Positions 33,143-43,858 of a DNA stretch of 64,000 nt are shown in pieces. The DNA is from Amyelois transitella. Taxonomy: Eukaryota > Arthropoda > Insecta > Lepidoptera > Pyralidae. The position numbers were made by a program, and so were the translations under genes. The notes below the pieces were generated by a model that was not told the DNA's origin, ran no database searches, and saw only the letters and a list, made by a program, of their open reading frames with translations. Where the stretch lies: the NCBI RefSeq assembly GCF_032362555.1, contig NC_083526.1, positions 2,872,001 to 2,936,000 of the forward strand, written 5' to 3'. Within the stretch, counting starts at the first letter, position 1. Each line of letters opens with the position of its first letter.

Positions 33143-33295
33143 GATAACTAGTTGACCTCCGCGGCTTCGTCCGCGTGAAATTAAAAATCTCGATAATTCC
33201 CATGGGAATTTCGGCAAATCCTTCCTTAGCGCACTACTAGACAACATAAGGAATCCACATGCTAAGTTTTCTCTATGATAACTTTTTATAGATTT
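33143..33295. repeat. Retroelement-end-like repeat (cggcttcgtccgcgtgaa type)
   Basis: Contains gcggcttcgtccgcgtgaaa, then ctcgataattcccatgggaa and ttccttagcgcactac. A more diverged copy (cttctctgggaattttgaaa, tagtgcacccttac) is at 39058-39150. Confidence 0.5.
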
Positions 33296-33615
33296 TTTTT
33301 TATAAAATAAAAACGTAGAGTTTTTAAAATGTAATTTCGACATCGTACGAGGCAAGACAAAAGCGCACACGAGCCTCCTGTATATAATAAGAATTTTGAT
33401 AGCTCAGGTAGGGCGAAACTTTTTTGTTATAAAATGATTCTAAGCCTTAATTATCGGGTACGATCGCGGTTTTTTACCCATTCCGCGCCATTTGCCACAA
33501 AATTTCGTATTTCGAATGCGCGGATCATAAATTAGTTTGTTCGGGACGATTGGTTCATATCATATCTCCCATTTTTAATCGACTTCAAAATGTGATGTAG
33601 GTTTTATTGATAGTA

Positions 33616-34941
33616 AATTGTGTCGCATAACTTCAAACTTGGATAAATCCATCTTCAAAGATTTTTAAGATTTTGGTATCGTTAAAAAGAAAAAAACACA
33701 AGCTTTGAATCTATTTTGTCAGTTGTGTATAAATCCGGATAGTTTGTGAGAAATTAAGAGTCAAAGTCATATCATTTTATGAAAACCAGATACATCCACT
33801 GTCCATTTTTTTTCAAATGATGGTATATCCATGACGACCAATCAACGCATTGCTTTTATCCAATATGTCCGACAGTTGACGTAAAGTTTACGACTTTTAA
33901 CAACTTGCGCTCCCGTGTTTTATTATTTATTTTGGGTAATTACTTCGTTTCCATGGATAATTCTATTAAAATTTTGTCACCCAGTAATGCCCGTAAACGG
34001 CCTAATATAAAAACTCGCCGTAAGAAAGAGGAAAGAGCGAAAATTCGGTAAATTTGTAATACGTATGCAAGCGTTATTTGAAATCTTCAGACAGCGCTAG
34101 TGATGTGGCTAGCCATTATCGACTCAATTATCTACAGTTATTATTGTTATTCTACTATTACAGAATAATTTGGATGTGACGAAATATGTAACAAGTTTTG
34201 TTTTACATACGACCTCTCCGATCTTTTAGTAGGTATACAGGACTATCGGTATAAGTTATTGTCCAGAGAATTGCTGAAAACTCACTTTGGACAAGATTCG
34301 GCTTCGTTGCCGCAGTTAAACTATTATAAAAATATGCTCAACAGTGAAAATGTGATAGGGCGACCAACGCTCGTAGAAGAGATTGCAGAAGATGATTCAG
34401 AAGAAGTATTAAGTTTTGTTTAAAATAATTTATTTAGTTACTCACTCTTATAATAAAAAAAACTTCGTTTTTAATCAATTTTGTCACACCTTTTTTTAAT
34501 AGAAAAATGGTTTGTCCTAGTTATGTTATTTTTCTTTCTATTCAGTTAGCTAACACGTTTGACCCTTGATAATTTACCGTGATATCGTCATGAGCACATT
34601 GAGCACATCCCTAGCTCGGATCGTATTTTTTTAAATCTAGTTAAATCCAGACAGGTTAAATCAAAATAATATAAATCCATCATAAGTTTTTTCAAAGATG
34701 GATAAAATGCATTCCATTATATCGAATATGGGTAGATCCAATCTTAAAATTAAATTTTTGCAAAGACGAATTGATCAATTATTATAATTGATGAAAGGGA
34801 CGGTTTTATCAACTATTGTTGCCATTTTAAAATAAAAATTGCCTTAGAAATCAAAGTGTGTATATTATTATCACTGATTTCTGAATATCTTCTAAAAGTG
34901 TAGAGTGGATTTATCCGACTTTGAAGTTAAGCGACACAATT
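33616..34941 (+). mobile_element. TIR DNA transposon, 1.3 kb, with remnant ORFs
   Basis: Imperfect terminal inverted repeats of about 36 bp: left 33616-33651 starts aattgtgtcgcataacttca; right 34906-34941 is its inverse (aattgtgtcgcttaacttca on -). The motif gataaatcca recurs inside. Two coding-like pieces on +: 33953-34051 (MDNSIKILSPSNARKRPNIK, then a basic run ending KIR) and 34241-34423, preceded by an AG (DYRYKLLSRELLKTHFGQDS ... EEVLSFV stop). They may be exons of one small protein. I cannot name the superfamily. Confidence 0.6.
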
Positions 34942-37365
34942 GTAGTTTGATATCTTATGTTATTCATATATCTACTGATTATGTTACAGTAATTTATATA
35001 TGAGTCAAATTCAAATTCAAACTTTTATTATTTTATTAAAGTCCAATATAATAAAGAGACTACAATTTCTAAAAAAAAATATTCCTACGTAAATGGAAGG
35101 TATGAATGCAGGTAAATATCATAAATAAATATGCAATGACAAATCGCACAGATTGACCCAACGGAAATCCGAGATTGTGTTATGGGATATTCAGACAAAT
35201 TATATCATGCAGAGAAAACAACAATATTATTCCAATTTCTGTGTATTAAATACCAGTATACAAAAAGTGTAGGTACTTACCTCACATCCAACAATTAAAT
35301 AATTTGTAATATTTTTTTTGTTGGAACTTGTACCTAAAATCAATTAGATAAGCTATTTACAAGTGCACATAGTTTAAATCCAAAACAGAACTAAATAAAA
35401 AAAGAATCTTACCAAAAATCAAACTTCTAATCTGTGATAAGAGGCAAGGTCTTTACCACTTATTGCATTACAGGGTTGCTATGCGTTACAAGGCACGGTA
35501 GTACCTTAGATATAAGAAAATGCATAGCGTTATACAGGAAATTAAAAAAAATATACACTGGAGAAAGTAAGAAAATATTGCGAGAAAGTCGTTTCATATT
35601 CACTCATTCAACGACCTTTTTCGAATTATTGTATTCTCAAAGGGCATTTAGGATCTTTTGACAAAGCAAAGCCGTTAGAATAGCTTCTTTTGGATAGACA
35701 AAAATGTTAGTTACTGAGAGAAAATTTAAGACTTTACTTCTGCTGATTTTATTCTGAATAAGTAAATACTTATCTACTATATTTTTTCACGTTCCATGTG
35801 TAGTAGGTATACTTCGTTTGAATTACTAAAAACCCATAAGTGTATCTTTGCCCCATTTTTTAGCTAGAATAAAAAATAAAATAAAAAATATTCCTTAAAA
35901 ATCGAAATGTAAAGGTACCTAAATAGATTATATAGTTCTGTCAGCTAACCTGATAACTGTGGTACTAGTACACAATTTGTTTCATGTGGGTGTAAAAATC
36001 AATAAAGCAGGTAGAGTAGGCTACTTACTTAAAGTAAAACGATCTTGGATATCCGTTCCATAAAACCCTTTGTAATTTGTAGTATCTTCTTCTTCCTTTT
36101 GTTTATTGCCTGTTTCTTCCACATTCTTTTGTCTTTCTTTGTCACTTGTCTAGTCAATAAAGTCGACTAGTTATTTAATGATCCTCTAACTCACAAAAGC
36201 TTTTTTTGTATTATTTTATCTCATTTTAAACAACGCAAATTTTTATTCTTCTTAAATTAATACAAACAAAAATAATCATGACGAACATCACTTTTAAATT
36301 CCCGCCGGAAAGTCTGACAACTGTGTATTCATAAATTAATTGCCAAAAAACGCGCGAAATCGAGAAGAAAGGAAAAGTGCAGCTGACTTGTAGCACGAGC
36401 CATACGTGGTGATCTTGTAGTTCTTTATTCAAAAATGGCGGGATAAAAAATCGGCAATTTGCCGGAAGACGGGAAGAGGCGGCAATGTGGCCGTTTCCGC
36501 GGTCACGAAGGGTTGGAATGGAATGGATATACCTTCAATTAAGGATACTTCAAATTTTATGCCGATAAAATTAGTTAACTTGACGTGCTCTTCAAAACAT
36601 TAATTATTTTCATTCAATCACAAATAATTGAATAGATGTTTTTGTTCGCTATTGCCTTTTTTTCTCTTTATCGTAGGGTCGGGACTCACCGATCGAGCTG
36701 AAAAGCGTCTAGCTACTTAATGGTTAAATATAAAATTTATAAAACATTGTATATACTTAAACACGTATAAAAATTTGAAACCGAAAAAGATACGAACAAG
36801 TTGCCCTTGTTTAGTACAAAATACAGATAAAATTGTGTCTTATCCACATAAATCCAACTCATAGAACGAAATAGGATTTTTTTCTTAATTTGATCAGCAA
36901 TTGCAGGATCACAAAGGTGAGATGCGAAAGAATTATAAAAAAGAGGCTCGTGCCCACTCTCCATTTTTTACTTTTTTTTTACGGAAACGCAAGTTTTTGA
37001 GTAAAAACATTGCGCTTTTGATAACATGTGGTTAATTATATGTCGACGTATTGCAGAGACAGATGCATTGGGATGAAAGTTTTTGTGATTTTTTTTATTT
37101 ATTTCTATTGTGTTCTAGTAAGTTTTGACGATTGGTTATATAGATTAAGAGAAAGTAAAGGTACTTACGCTTCAACGCCACGGCGAGGGAAAACATCACG
37201 AGGAAACCTGCCGAATAAACTGAAAATAAATATGATTGGGTTCCCCGTGGGAGGTCAAACGAGGATCGCCTTGACTTACTCACTATAGGATCCTGGTCAA
37301 ACGCGGACCCCGGGATCCTCAGGAAGAATAAAGACTAACAGCGTCGTTTATAAACTTTTTAACGC
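34942..37365. other. Intergenic DNA, repeat-poor islands
   Basis: AT-rich with no confident gene. 36290-36530 is GC-richer and repeat-free (for example aatggcgggataaaaaatcg and ggccgtttccgcggtcacga), as is 36880-37010. These could be conserved regulatory DNA; no comparison is possible here. Confidence 0.35.
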
Positions 37366-37366
37366 T

Positions 37367-37622
37367 TATTGTCGCCATTTACAACATCCATGGGAAAGAG
37401 ACAGAGTGATCCTTTTTTTTTAATTGGTGCCGGGAACCACTCTTTCCCATGGATGTCTTAAAAGGCAACAAAGAGGTAGGCTAATAAACCTGGCGTTTTT
37501 CTTTCCCGTATGTATTTATTATTATTATTTATTATACAGTTGAACGTGGCCTATTAGTATTTTCAAGATTATTGTCTCTGTCTACCCCGCAAGGGATATA
37601 GACCTGATTATGTGTGTGATTT
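37367..37622. mobile_element. Two element A pieces joined head to head
   Basis: 37367-37440 is the reverse head (catccatgggaaagagacag, gtgccgggaaccac). 37441-37622 is forward from tctttcccatggatgtctta to cccgcaagggatatagacct, with an ATT-rich replacement of the core. The join forms a fold-back. Confidence 0.7.
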
Positions 37623-39580
37623 TATTTTTATAGCAATCTGTTTAATCTGCATATCTAAGGTCATTGTACAAAAAAAGCTAATGGCTAATCAAATATACCG
37701 GTAGATAACGCAGTTCAAATACTGGCACACACAGCGGAAGTTTGGCACATGCTACGATTAAAAAAAGAAAGATCCATCAACCACTTTAAAAAAAGCCAAT
37801 AGTTTTATTTATACAGTTTTTGCACCCAGGCTTTTTAGCAAGTATTTTTTTACAGCGTTTTTACAATGACCAGATGTTAAGGTATGCAGATGACATTTTT
37901 TCGTAGTGCGATTTTTAGTGGTTGCACTTTTTTGAAAGCAGATGTTATGAATTTATTGGTTTGCATATTAATCCAGCCTGAATATGTAAAGTTATACAAC
38001 ATTTTTTTATTATTTTTATTATGCGTATATTTCACACCGCGTTAAATATTAACAAGATTGTACAATATACTAAGAGTAGAAAAGATAAAGTACATGTATA
38101 CTTATTAGTTATCAATATAAGTATTTCTTGCATTAATTTTATATTAGTACCTTACAAGTTAACAAAATTATTGCCACATACATAATGGAAAGAGAACATT
38201 TCGTTTGGGTATACTTTGAAAAGAATACCACTTGATACCAAAAAAGGGAAAAATTAAACGCAGTTTACGAAATCAACTCATTAGACAACTTATGAGGGAT
38301 CAAAACGCTATGAAATCACATAATAACATGTGGATCGAAGTTATTTTATTAAAGATTCGTTTATAAGCCAGACGTATTTCGCGGAAAAGTTTGTAGAGAA
38401 CATGCGAACGATGCGTTCGATAAAATAAAATATAATTGCCATTGAAAAACAAATAATTCTGAGGCCCGCGGCAAAGGGCACAATCAAAGTATTTCCATTT
38501 GAATAAATCTTTGAATAAATCGATGCCGTATAGAGATGCACCTTTATACAGCCGTTCTGAAACCAAAGGGATTCTATTTTCAAATATTTTTTTAAACAAT
38601 TTTTTTATTATAAGTTGAAAACTTTTTTTTTTATTTATTTGTTATATTCATATATTTTTGTCCCGGTTGTGTCTCTATGTAGAGGAGACTACGAGTTACT
38701 TACTCCCATTTGACTTCTGTGAGACAAAGAGAACCTTTTGCAATTTGGATCATGGTTGTAACAATTTTGGGAAGTGCTTATTCTCATATTTGCCTCTACT
38801 GGAATTTAAAGGATAGAGATAAAACAATCTTATTCTAAAGAGGTGTAAACCACACGTGCCTATCTAGATGGAATTGCACCATAGCATTGAATGTAATACA
38901 TACATCATACATCATATCTATAACCGATTGTTTATGATACAGTGGGGATTAATGATGGAACTAAGATTTAATTAGTGACAGGTTGCTAGTCCATCTGGAC
39001 TGAATATTGTTCATAGAAACTGATGTATAAGTTAGTAACGTATACATATATATCTTCTCTGGGAATTTTGAAAAATCCTTACTTAGTGCACCCTTACCTA
39101 CACCACGAACCTACATATCAATTTCAATTCAGTCAGTAGTGTGTTGATCAGGCAGTAAATGTGTTTTATATCCGCTAGAGGATACACCTAATTATAACTT
39201 AATCCAAATGCATTTTAATAACATTTGACTTTTCACTTCGCGGGCAAATGTATAGAAATATTTCTAATTTACACATTTCACTGACAATAGTGTTATTTGC
39301 ATAGTATGTTTATTGATAGAAATGTACAAAGGTTACTTCATTGTTTTATGTATATATGGATTGTTTTGGAAGTTTCGAGTCGTTTTGTTAGCAAAAAATA
39401 TTCGAGTCACTTGGTGTAAAAAAATTATCATATCATGTAAAACGATTACAAACTTTGCAACTTAGCAATAAAAAAATATTGTACTTTAACTTAACTCTTG
39501 AATGAATTGGATTAGATACATGATAAAATACCAAGGTCCGCAGATGTACCTAAAAATAGTTATATGTATAACTACTAGTA
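37623..39580. other. Intergenic DNA
   Basis: AT-rich; one element A fragment at about 38943-38996 (gtgacaggttgctagtccat) and one retroelement-end fragment at 39058-39150. The 99-codon ORF at 38300-38599 on - has no recognisable features. Confidence 0.4.
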
Positions 39581-39581
39581 C

Positions 39582-40223
39582 TTACTCAAAGTTGTGGATG
39601 AAGCGAAAGAAGTATGCAGGTATAGTGGCAAATAGAAAGATGTAGTCTCTGGCGAAGGGGCGTGATTTTATATATTTCTGTATGTAGTTGTTCAATAGAA
39701 CTTCAGGTTCTTTATTACGAGAATTCTCTTTCTCAGTTGAGACTTTTGCTGGGAGACAATAGTTAATAACCTGACCTTTACAACTTACTGGTGCCATTTG
39801 TTTCACACGAGATAAACGCATAAGTGTTCTTAACTCTGTCACTACGAAAAACATCTGAGCACAAAAAGGTTTCTTATTAGAAAAACACCCTGTAGCACTG
39901 CACTTTTTCCTAACATTTAGAGGTCGCTTTTTGAAAGGTTTTTTCTCAACATCGAGCCAATTATGCACATTTTTGGCAACGCGGCCTTTTTGACGGCCAA
40001 GCTGCTCATACTTTTGGAAGCGGATTCCATCAAATAAAAATCTAGAGAGTTTTTGCCCTGGTTTTTGTCTGGATATTGATGAGAAGGTTTGAAGGATTCC
40101 TTGGTCAGCCACCATTGTGTACGCCAAGGTTTGATGATGCGTTTTTCGATTTCGTTTTGCCATTCCGAATGCCTTTGTGATTTTCACTTTCATTTTCAGA
40201 CAATATACTGGATGGAATGTCAT
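39582..40223 (-). CDS. 213-codon ORF of unknown origin, C terminus from a LINE antisense
   Basis: Not recognised. The body is basic (KKPFKKRPLNVRKKCSATGC is typical), with scattered Cys and no membrane segment or signal peptide. The last about 28 residues (KSRPFARDYIFLFATIPAYF onward) are the antisense translation of a LINE 3'-end fragment at 39590-39675. So the ORF, if a gene, has captured repeat sequence; it may instead be a relic of an older mobile element. In-frame ATGs at several positions leave the start uncertain. The length of open frame in AT-rich DNA is the main argument that it was once coding. Confidence 0.3.
   Translation of the reverse strand: MTFHPVYCLKMKVKITKAFGMAKRNRKTHHQTLAYTMVADQGILQTFSSISRQKPGQKLSRFLFDGIRFQKYEQLGRQKGRVAKNVHNWLDVEKKPFKKRPLNVRKKCSATGCFSNKKPFCAQMFFVVTELRTLMRLSRVKQMAPVSCKGQVINYCLPAKVSTEKENSRNKEPEVLLNNYIQKYIKSRPFARDYIFLFATIPAYFFRFIHNFE
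39590..39675 (+). mobile_element. LINE 3'-end fragment
   Basis: tggatgaagcgaaagaagta, then atgtagtctctggcgaaggg and gcgtgattttatatat: the C-terminal codons and tail of the RTE-like LINE, diverged. Confidence 0.7.
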
Positions 40224-40364
40224 ACATAAGTATTAGGAAGCCTATGTTCGGAGACGCCGCGATGTAATGAGTAAAATAAAACTGGCCTTTGTTTCAGTTT
40301 AGTTGGTGTTTTAATATTATATGAACCGGTAGATTCTGGAGAAAGTAAAGTTGAGTATGCAATC

Positions 40365-40726
40365 TCATCTTTATCCCTCTCGGTATAGACAGAGCCAACA
40401 GTCTCGTAAAGACTGAAAGGCCAGGCTCTGTCTCAAGCATAATCTAATTTATTTTTCGGATACAATTATTTGCTATTCAAGTGTTCACCTAGCTAGGTGA
40501 CCAGTGGTCAGGTGGGCCATCACCTGTGCCGGCCCTGACAGGTGGCTCCGAGGTATACCGGTTCGATGCGCGGCCAAAGCACATTTTGTGAACGTCTTGG
40601 TTTCGTCATTTTGCTATGTTTGTGTGTAAATGTTGGTCTAGAGAAAAAAAATAATTGTGTATGCCAGCTGTTTAACTTCTCGTCAAAGTAAAAGAAAATC
40701 AAGGGATAGGAAAGATTATTAACTAG
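40365..40726. mobile_element. Element A fragments
   Basis: 40365-40437 reverse fragment (agacagagccaacagtctcg). 40700-40726 is the left part of a forward copy (aagggataggaaagattatt) that continues after the 2.1-kb TIR element at 42846-42885 (cggcgatgggcttgtgtcct). Confidence 0.55.
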
Positions 40727-42845
40727 TAAGGTAAAAGCTCCTAATACGGCGGTAGTCAAAATCGCTTCCAATTACGGTGGTATTTATATTTCTTAGTTTT
40801 ATTCCTGTTCTATTCAGTGTAAGTACATCATAACGCAAATGTGTTGTTCTAAATTTATTACGTCACGACTTAACTGACATTTGCAACTACAACACATTGG
40901 CAACACAACAAAATCAATCAGTCTGTGTCACGGCATCGACGGGACAGGTGTTTTCATACAAACGCGGAACAACAAAATTAAGTACACTAATATTTACAAA
41001 GGCAATTTTTCGTATTAATAAGCCGTTCAAGTTTGTTTATGAATAACTTATAGCATTTCTCTACTTTTAAATTTTTTAATTAAATAGCTTGTTTCACGTT
41101 TGTAACTCAGTTTTTACCCAAAAAATAAGAAACAAAATACCGCCGTAATAGGATACGAATTTTATAGACTAATCCTAACTCGGTGGTATAACTCCGTAAT
41201 AGGAAAAATACTGATAAAATTTAATTGTTTATAACTTTCAAATTATTAAGTTTTTGAATCAGTTACAAGTTCAATTGAAATAATTATTAATCTCATAAAT
41301 TAATAACCATATTCTGAGGTATGTGTTCTCAATTAGAAATCTAGTTAAATAATAAAACTGTTGAGTACAAAATGTTAGTTTCTTAGGAGGGGTAAAAATT
41401 GAGAGGTGTGTTTTAATTTATCACAAATAATATCCTGTGTATAACTGTTACTTCAGTTTTACACATCTTAACCACAAAATAGTTGTCGTTTGATTAAAAA
41501 TTTACACTCTTTTGTTAATCGGAATTTTGATGGGTCAGAATTAGGATTATTAAAAACACGAGTAGTTTTCCTAATACGGTGGTAGTTATTTCCAGGTAAC
41601 TCTGTATTAAGTAATATGGTTTCCTATTATGGCTTTATTAATTAAACAGAAAATCACAAGATTTTAGGGTTTCGTAAATAAATAAAAAAATCGTCTTTTT
41701 TCTGATTCTTATTTTTTATAAATGTTTTTTTTTTTTTGTAAAATCAAAAACATTGAAAAAATTAAATATTTTAATATCAATTAATGCAATCTACGTAATT
41801 GTTCTTTTCATTTTTTCATAGCTCAATTCAGGCAGCAGTGGCAGCGGGCAGCATTGACGCAAGTTTTAAAAGAGTTTTAAACTTAATTTTCATTATTTTA
41901 TAGACCAGTAATCGCTCGAAAAAATAAAACTGTTGGTGACTGATGCGGCGTCGGTTGCTGACGACTAGTAGCGAACGTTTAAAATTCTTCCGAAGCTGTA
42001 AATGCTCTTCGGGCTGCTGTCGACCACTGTAACTGCAGCCTGAATTGACCCTAAACTTTACTTAGGTATCTTATATTAAGTTCACTTACCATTACTAAAG
42101 TGATTATTTTTTAATATGTAAAACTTTTAGTGACAGTTTACTATCCTCTGCGGAGTGTTAGTTTTTGAAAGACTGATGTTATAAATATTTCATTATTGTT
42201 ACTTTTTGTTCCTCTACGAAGTGTTGATTTTTGAAAGATTTTAGATGATTGTTATTGTTCGTCATTATTTCTTAGCCAAAGTAACTAATTGTAATAAAAA
42301 ATAAAACTTAATTCCTAAATGAACCTGCATTTTTAATATTGTTAAATCCGTGAAAGCTGTACACACGCGTGTAGAAAACACTAAATAATAATATATACAT
42401 ATATATACTTTAAATAAATAATATACTTTAAATTCAAAGTCGTCTTTAATTTCATTAAAGTGAAATAATGTAATTAAATAGTCAATGAACGAAAAACTTA
42501 CAATAAAGGTACTTACACATTTCTATTATTGTTATACATATTATTTGTACGGAACCTAAATTAATGTACTTTCTGACCCTCCGTATTAGGAGCCGTCTAC
42601 CGCAGTAATAGGCTCTGATCAAAATCATACCTCCGTATTAGGGAAAATCGACCTGCCTTTTTAAATATTTTTTTTAAATAAGAAATCGCATGAAAGGATA
42701 CTTAGACTCAACAGCAATACAAAATTTTAATTCCAATTTAGATAATAATTTTGTTTGGAACCTTTAAAAATACTTACTTATGCTTATTTTTGCTTCTTAC
42801 TTTCAAATGTTGCGAAATACCTCCGTAATAGGTGCTTTTACCTTA
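40727..42845. mobile_element. 2.1-kb TIR element with dispersed copies of its terminal motif
   Basis: 28-bp terminal inverted repeats, 25 of 28 matching: 40727-40754 (begins taaggtaaaagctcctaata) and 42818-42845 (its inverse). The outermost TA may be the target duplication, as in Tc1/mariner-type insertion. The inner part of the TIR, cctaatacggtggta, recurs in both orientations: 40768-40782, 41138-41153, 41173-41190, 41189-41205, 41570-41584, 41595-41610, 42577-42590, 42598-42612, 42628-42643, plus both ends. No transposase ORF is visible. It interrupts an element A copy. A 226-bp palindromic MITE-like unit lies inside at 41823-42048. Confidence 0.7.
41823..42048. mobile_element. Nested MITE-like unit
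   Basis: Ends in inverse copies: tcaattcaggcagcagt (41823-41839) and actgcagcctgaattga (42032-42048). The inner arms also pair partly (gtggcagcgggcagc against gctgctgtcgaccac). Non-coding. Confidence 0.55.
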
Positions 42846-43098
42846 ATTCGTATTTTCGGCGATGGGCTTGTGTCCTGTCTGAACCGGACAATTCTAGCCC
42901 CGCAGTATGGCACGCGTGAAGCCGTTTTTTTCGTGGGATAAACTACCGCTGTTTCGCTTTATAGTTATGACGCGAAACGGGATAGTGATGGTGTTCTAAA
43001 TTTTAGAGTTTTGTGACTGTTGGTCTTTTGGTTGTTTGTTTGTAATATTTTTATTTTGGTTGATTGGTTGTTCTTTTGGACTTAATGTGTCTAATCTA

Positions 43099-43858
43099 TA
43101 CTAATATTATAAAGCTCAAGAGTTTGTTTTGTTTGTTTGTTTGTTTGTTTGTTTGTTTAAACGCGCTAATCTCAGAAACTACTGAACCGATTTGAATAAT
43201 TCTTTCACTGTTAGTCGAGTAGATAGAGATCGAGTAGGTAGATAGTCTATTTATCGAGGAAGGCTATAGGCTACATTTTATCCCGGATTTCCTACGGGAA
43301 ACGTCAACAATGCAGGTGAAAGTTGAATGAGTCGGCCATCTGCGAGCTTTCCACGCGAACGCTGCGCAAACCAACAAAAATATAGTAAAACAATGTACTA
43401 AAGATGTGAAGTACTCATTTTTTGCCACAAAAAAAGTCCGCGAGAGCATATATCTATCTCTTAAGGTTTACTTACAATAACCACTTTTATGTTCAATTTT
43501 TAAGATTATTTTTTCATTATAAACATAAGTTATTTTGAAACCAATTTTCTTTAATTCAGTATTAATCCTTATCCAAATAAATATGTTTATTACTTTCGGC
43601 TTTTCATGTAGACTAAAATTGCCATTTACAGTATATAAATCAGACGCTATTCGTCTGATTTATATACTGTAAATGGCAATTTTAGTCTACATGAAAAGCC
43701 GAAAGTTTTGAGATATAATCGTTATAAGCAATTTGCAGCGAAACATTTAATACGGCGAACCAGCGTTCTTTCTAATACGCGTGACCGCCTGACCGAGAAA
43801 TAAATATGATGCCCAAAATAACTATTCCACGCGGACGAAGTCGCGGGCACAGCTAGTA
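43099..43858 (+). repeat. Long repeat M copy containing a perfect palindrome
   Basis: Starts tactaatattataaagctca, with a (GTTT)n run at about 43124-43159, then aacgcgctaatctcagaaac; ends cggacgaagtcgcgggcaca gctagt at 43856. At 760 bp it is about three times the length of the copy at 1543-1800, because the stretch from about 43300 to 43800 is extra DNA. The palindrome 43592-43706 lies in this extra part. Confidence 0.55.
43592..43706. repeat. Perfect 55-bp inverted repeat, 5-base loop
   Basis: Left arm 43592-43646, loop ctatt 43647-43651, right arm 43652-43706. I compared all 55 positions and found no mismatch. The arms are AT-rich with gtagactaaaattgccattt inside. Confidence 0.93.

Noticed and set aside
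43124-43159. (GTTT)n run considered as a short tandem array or CRISPR-like repeat
   Set aside because: A simple microsatellite inside repeat M; no spacers, and the genome is eukaryotic.
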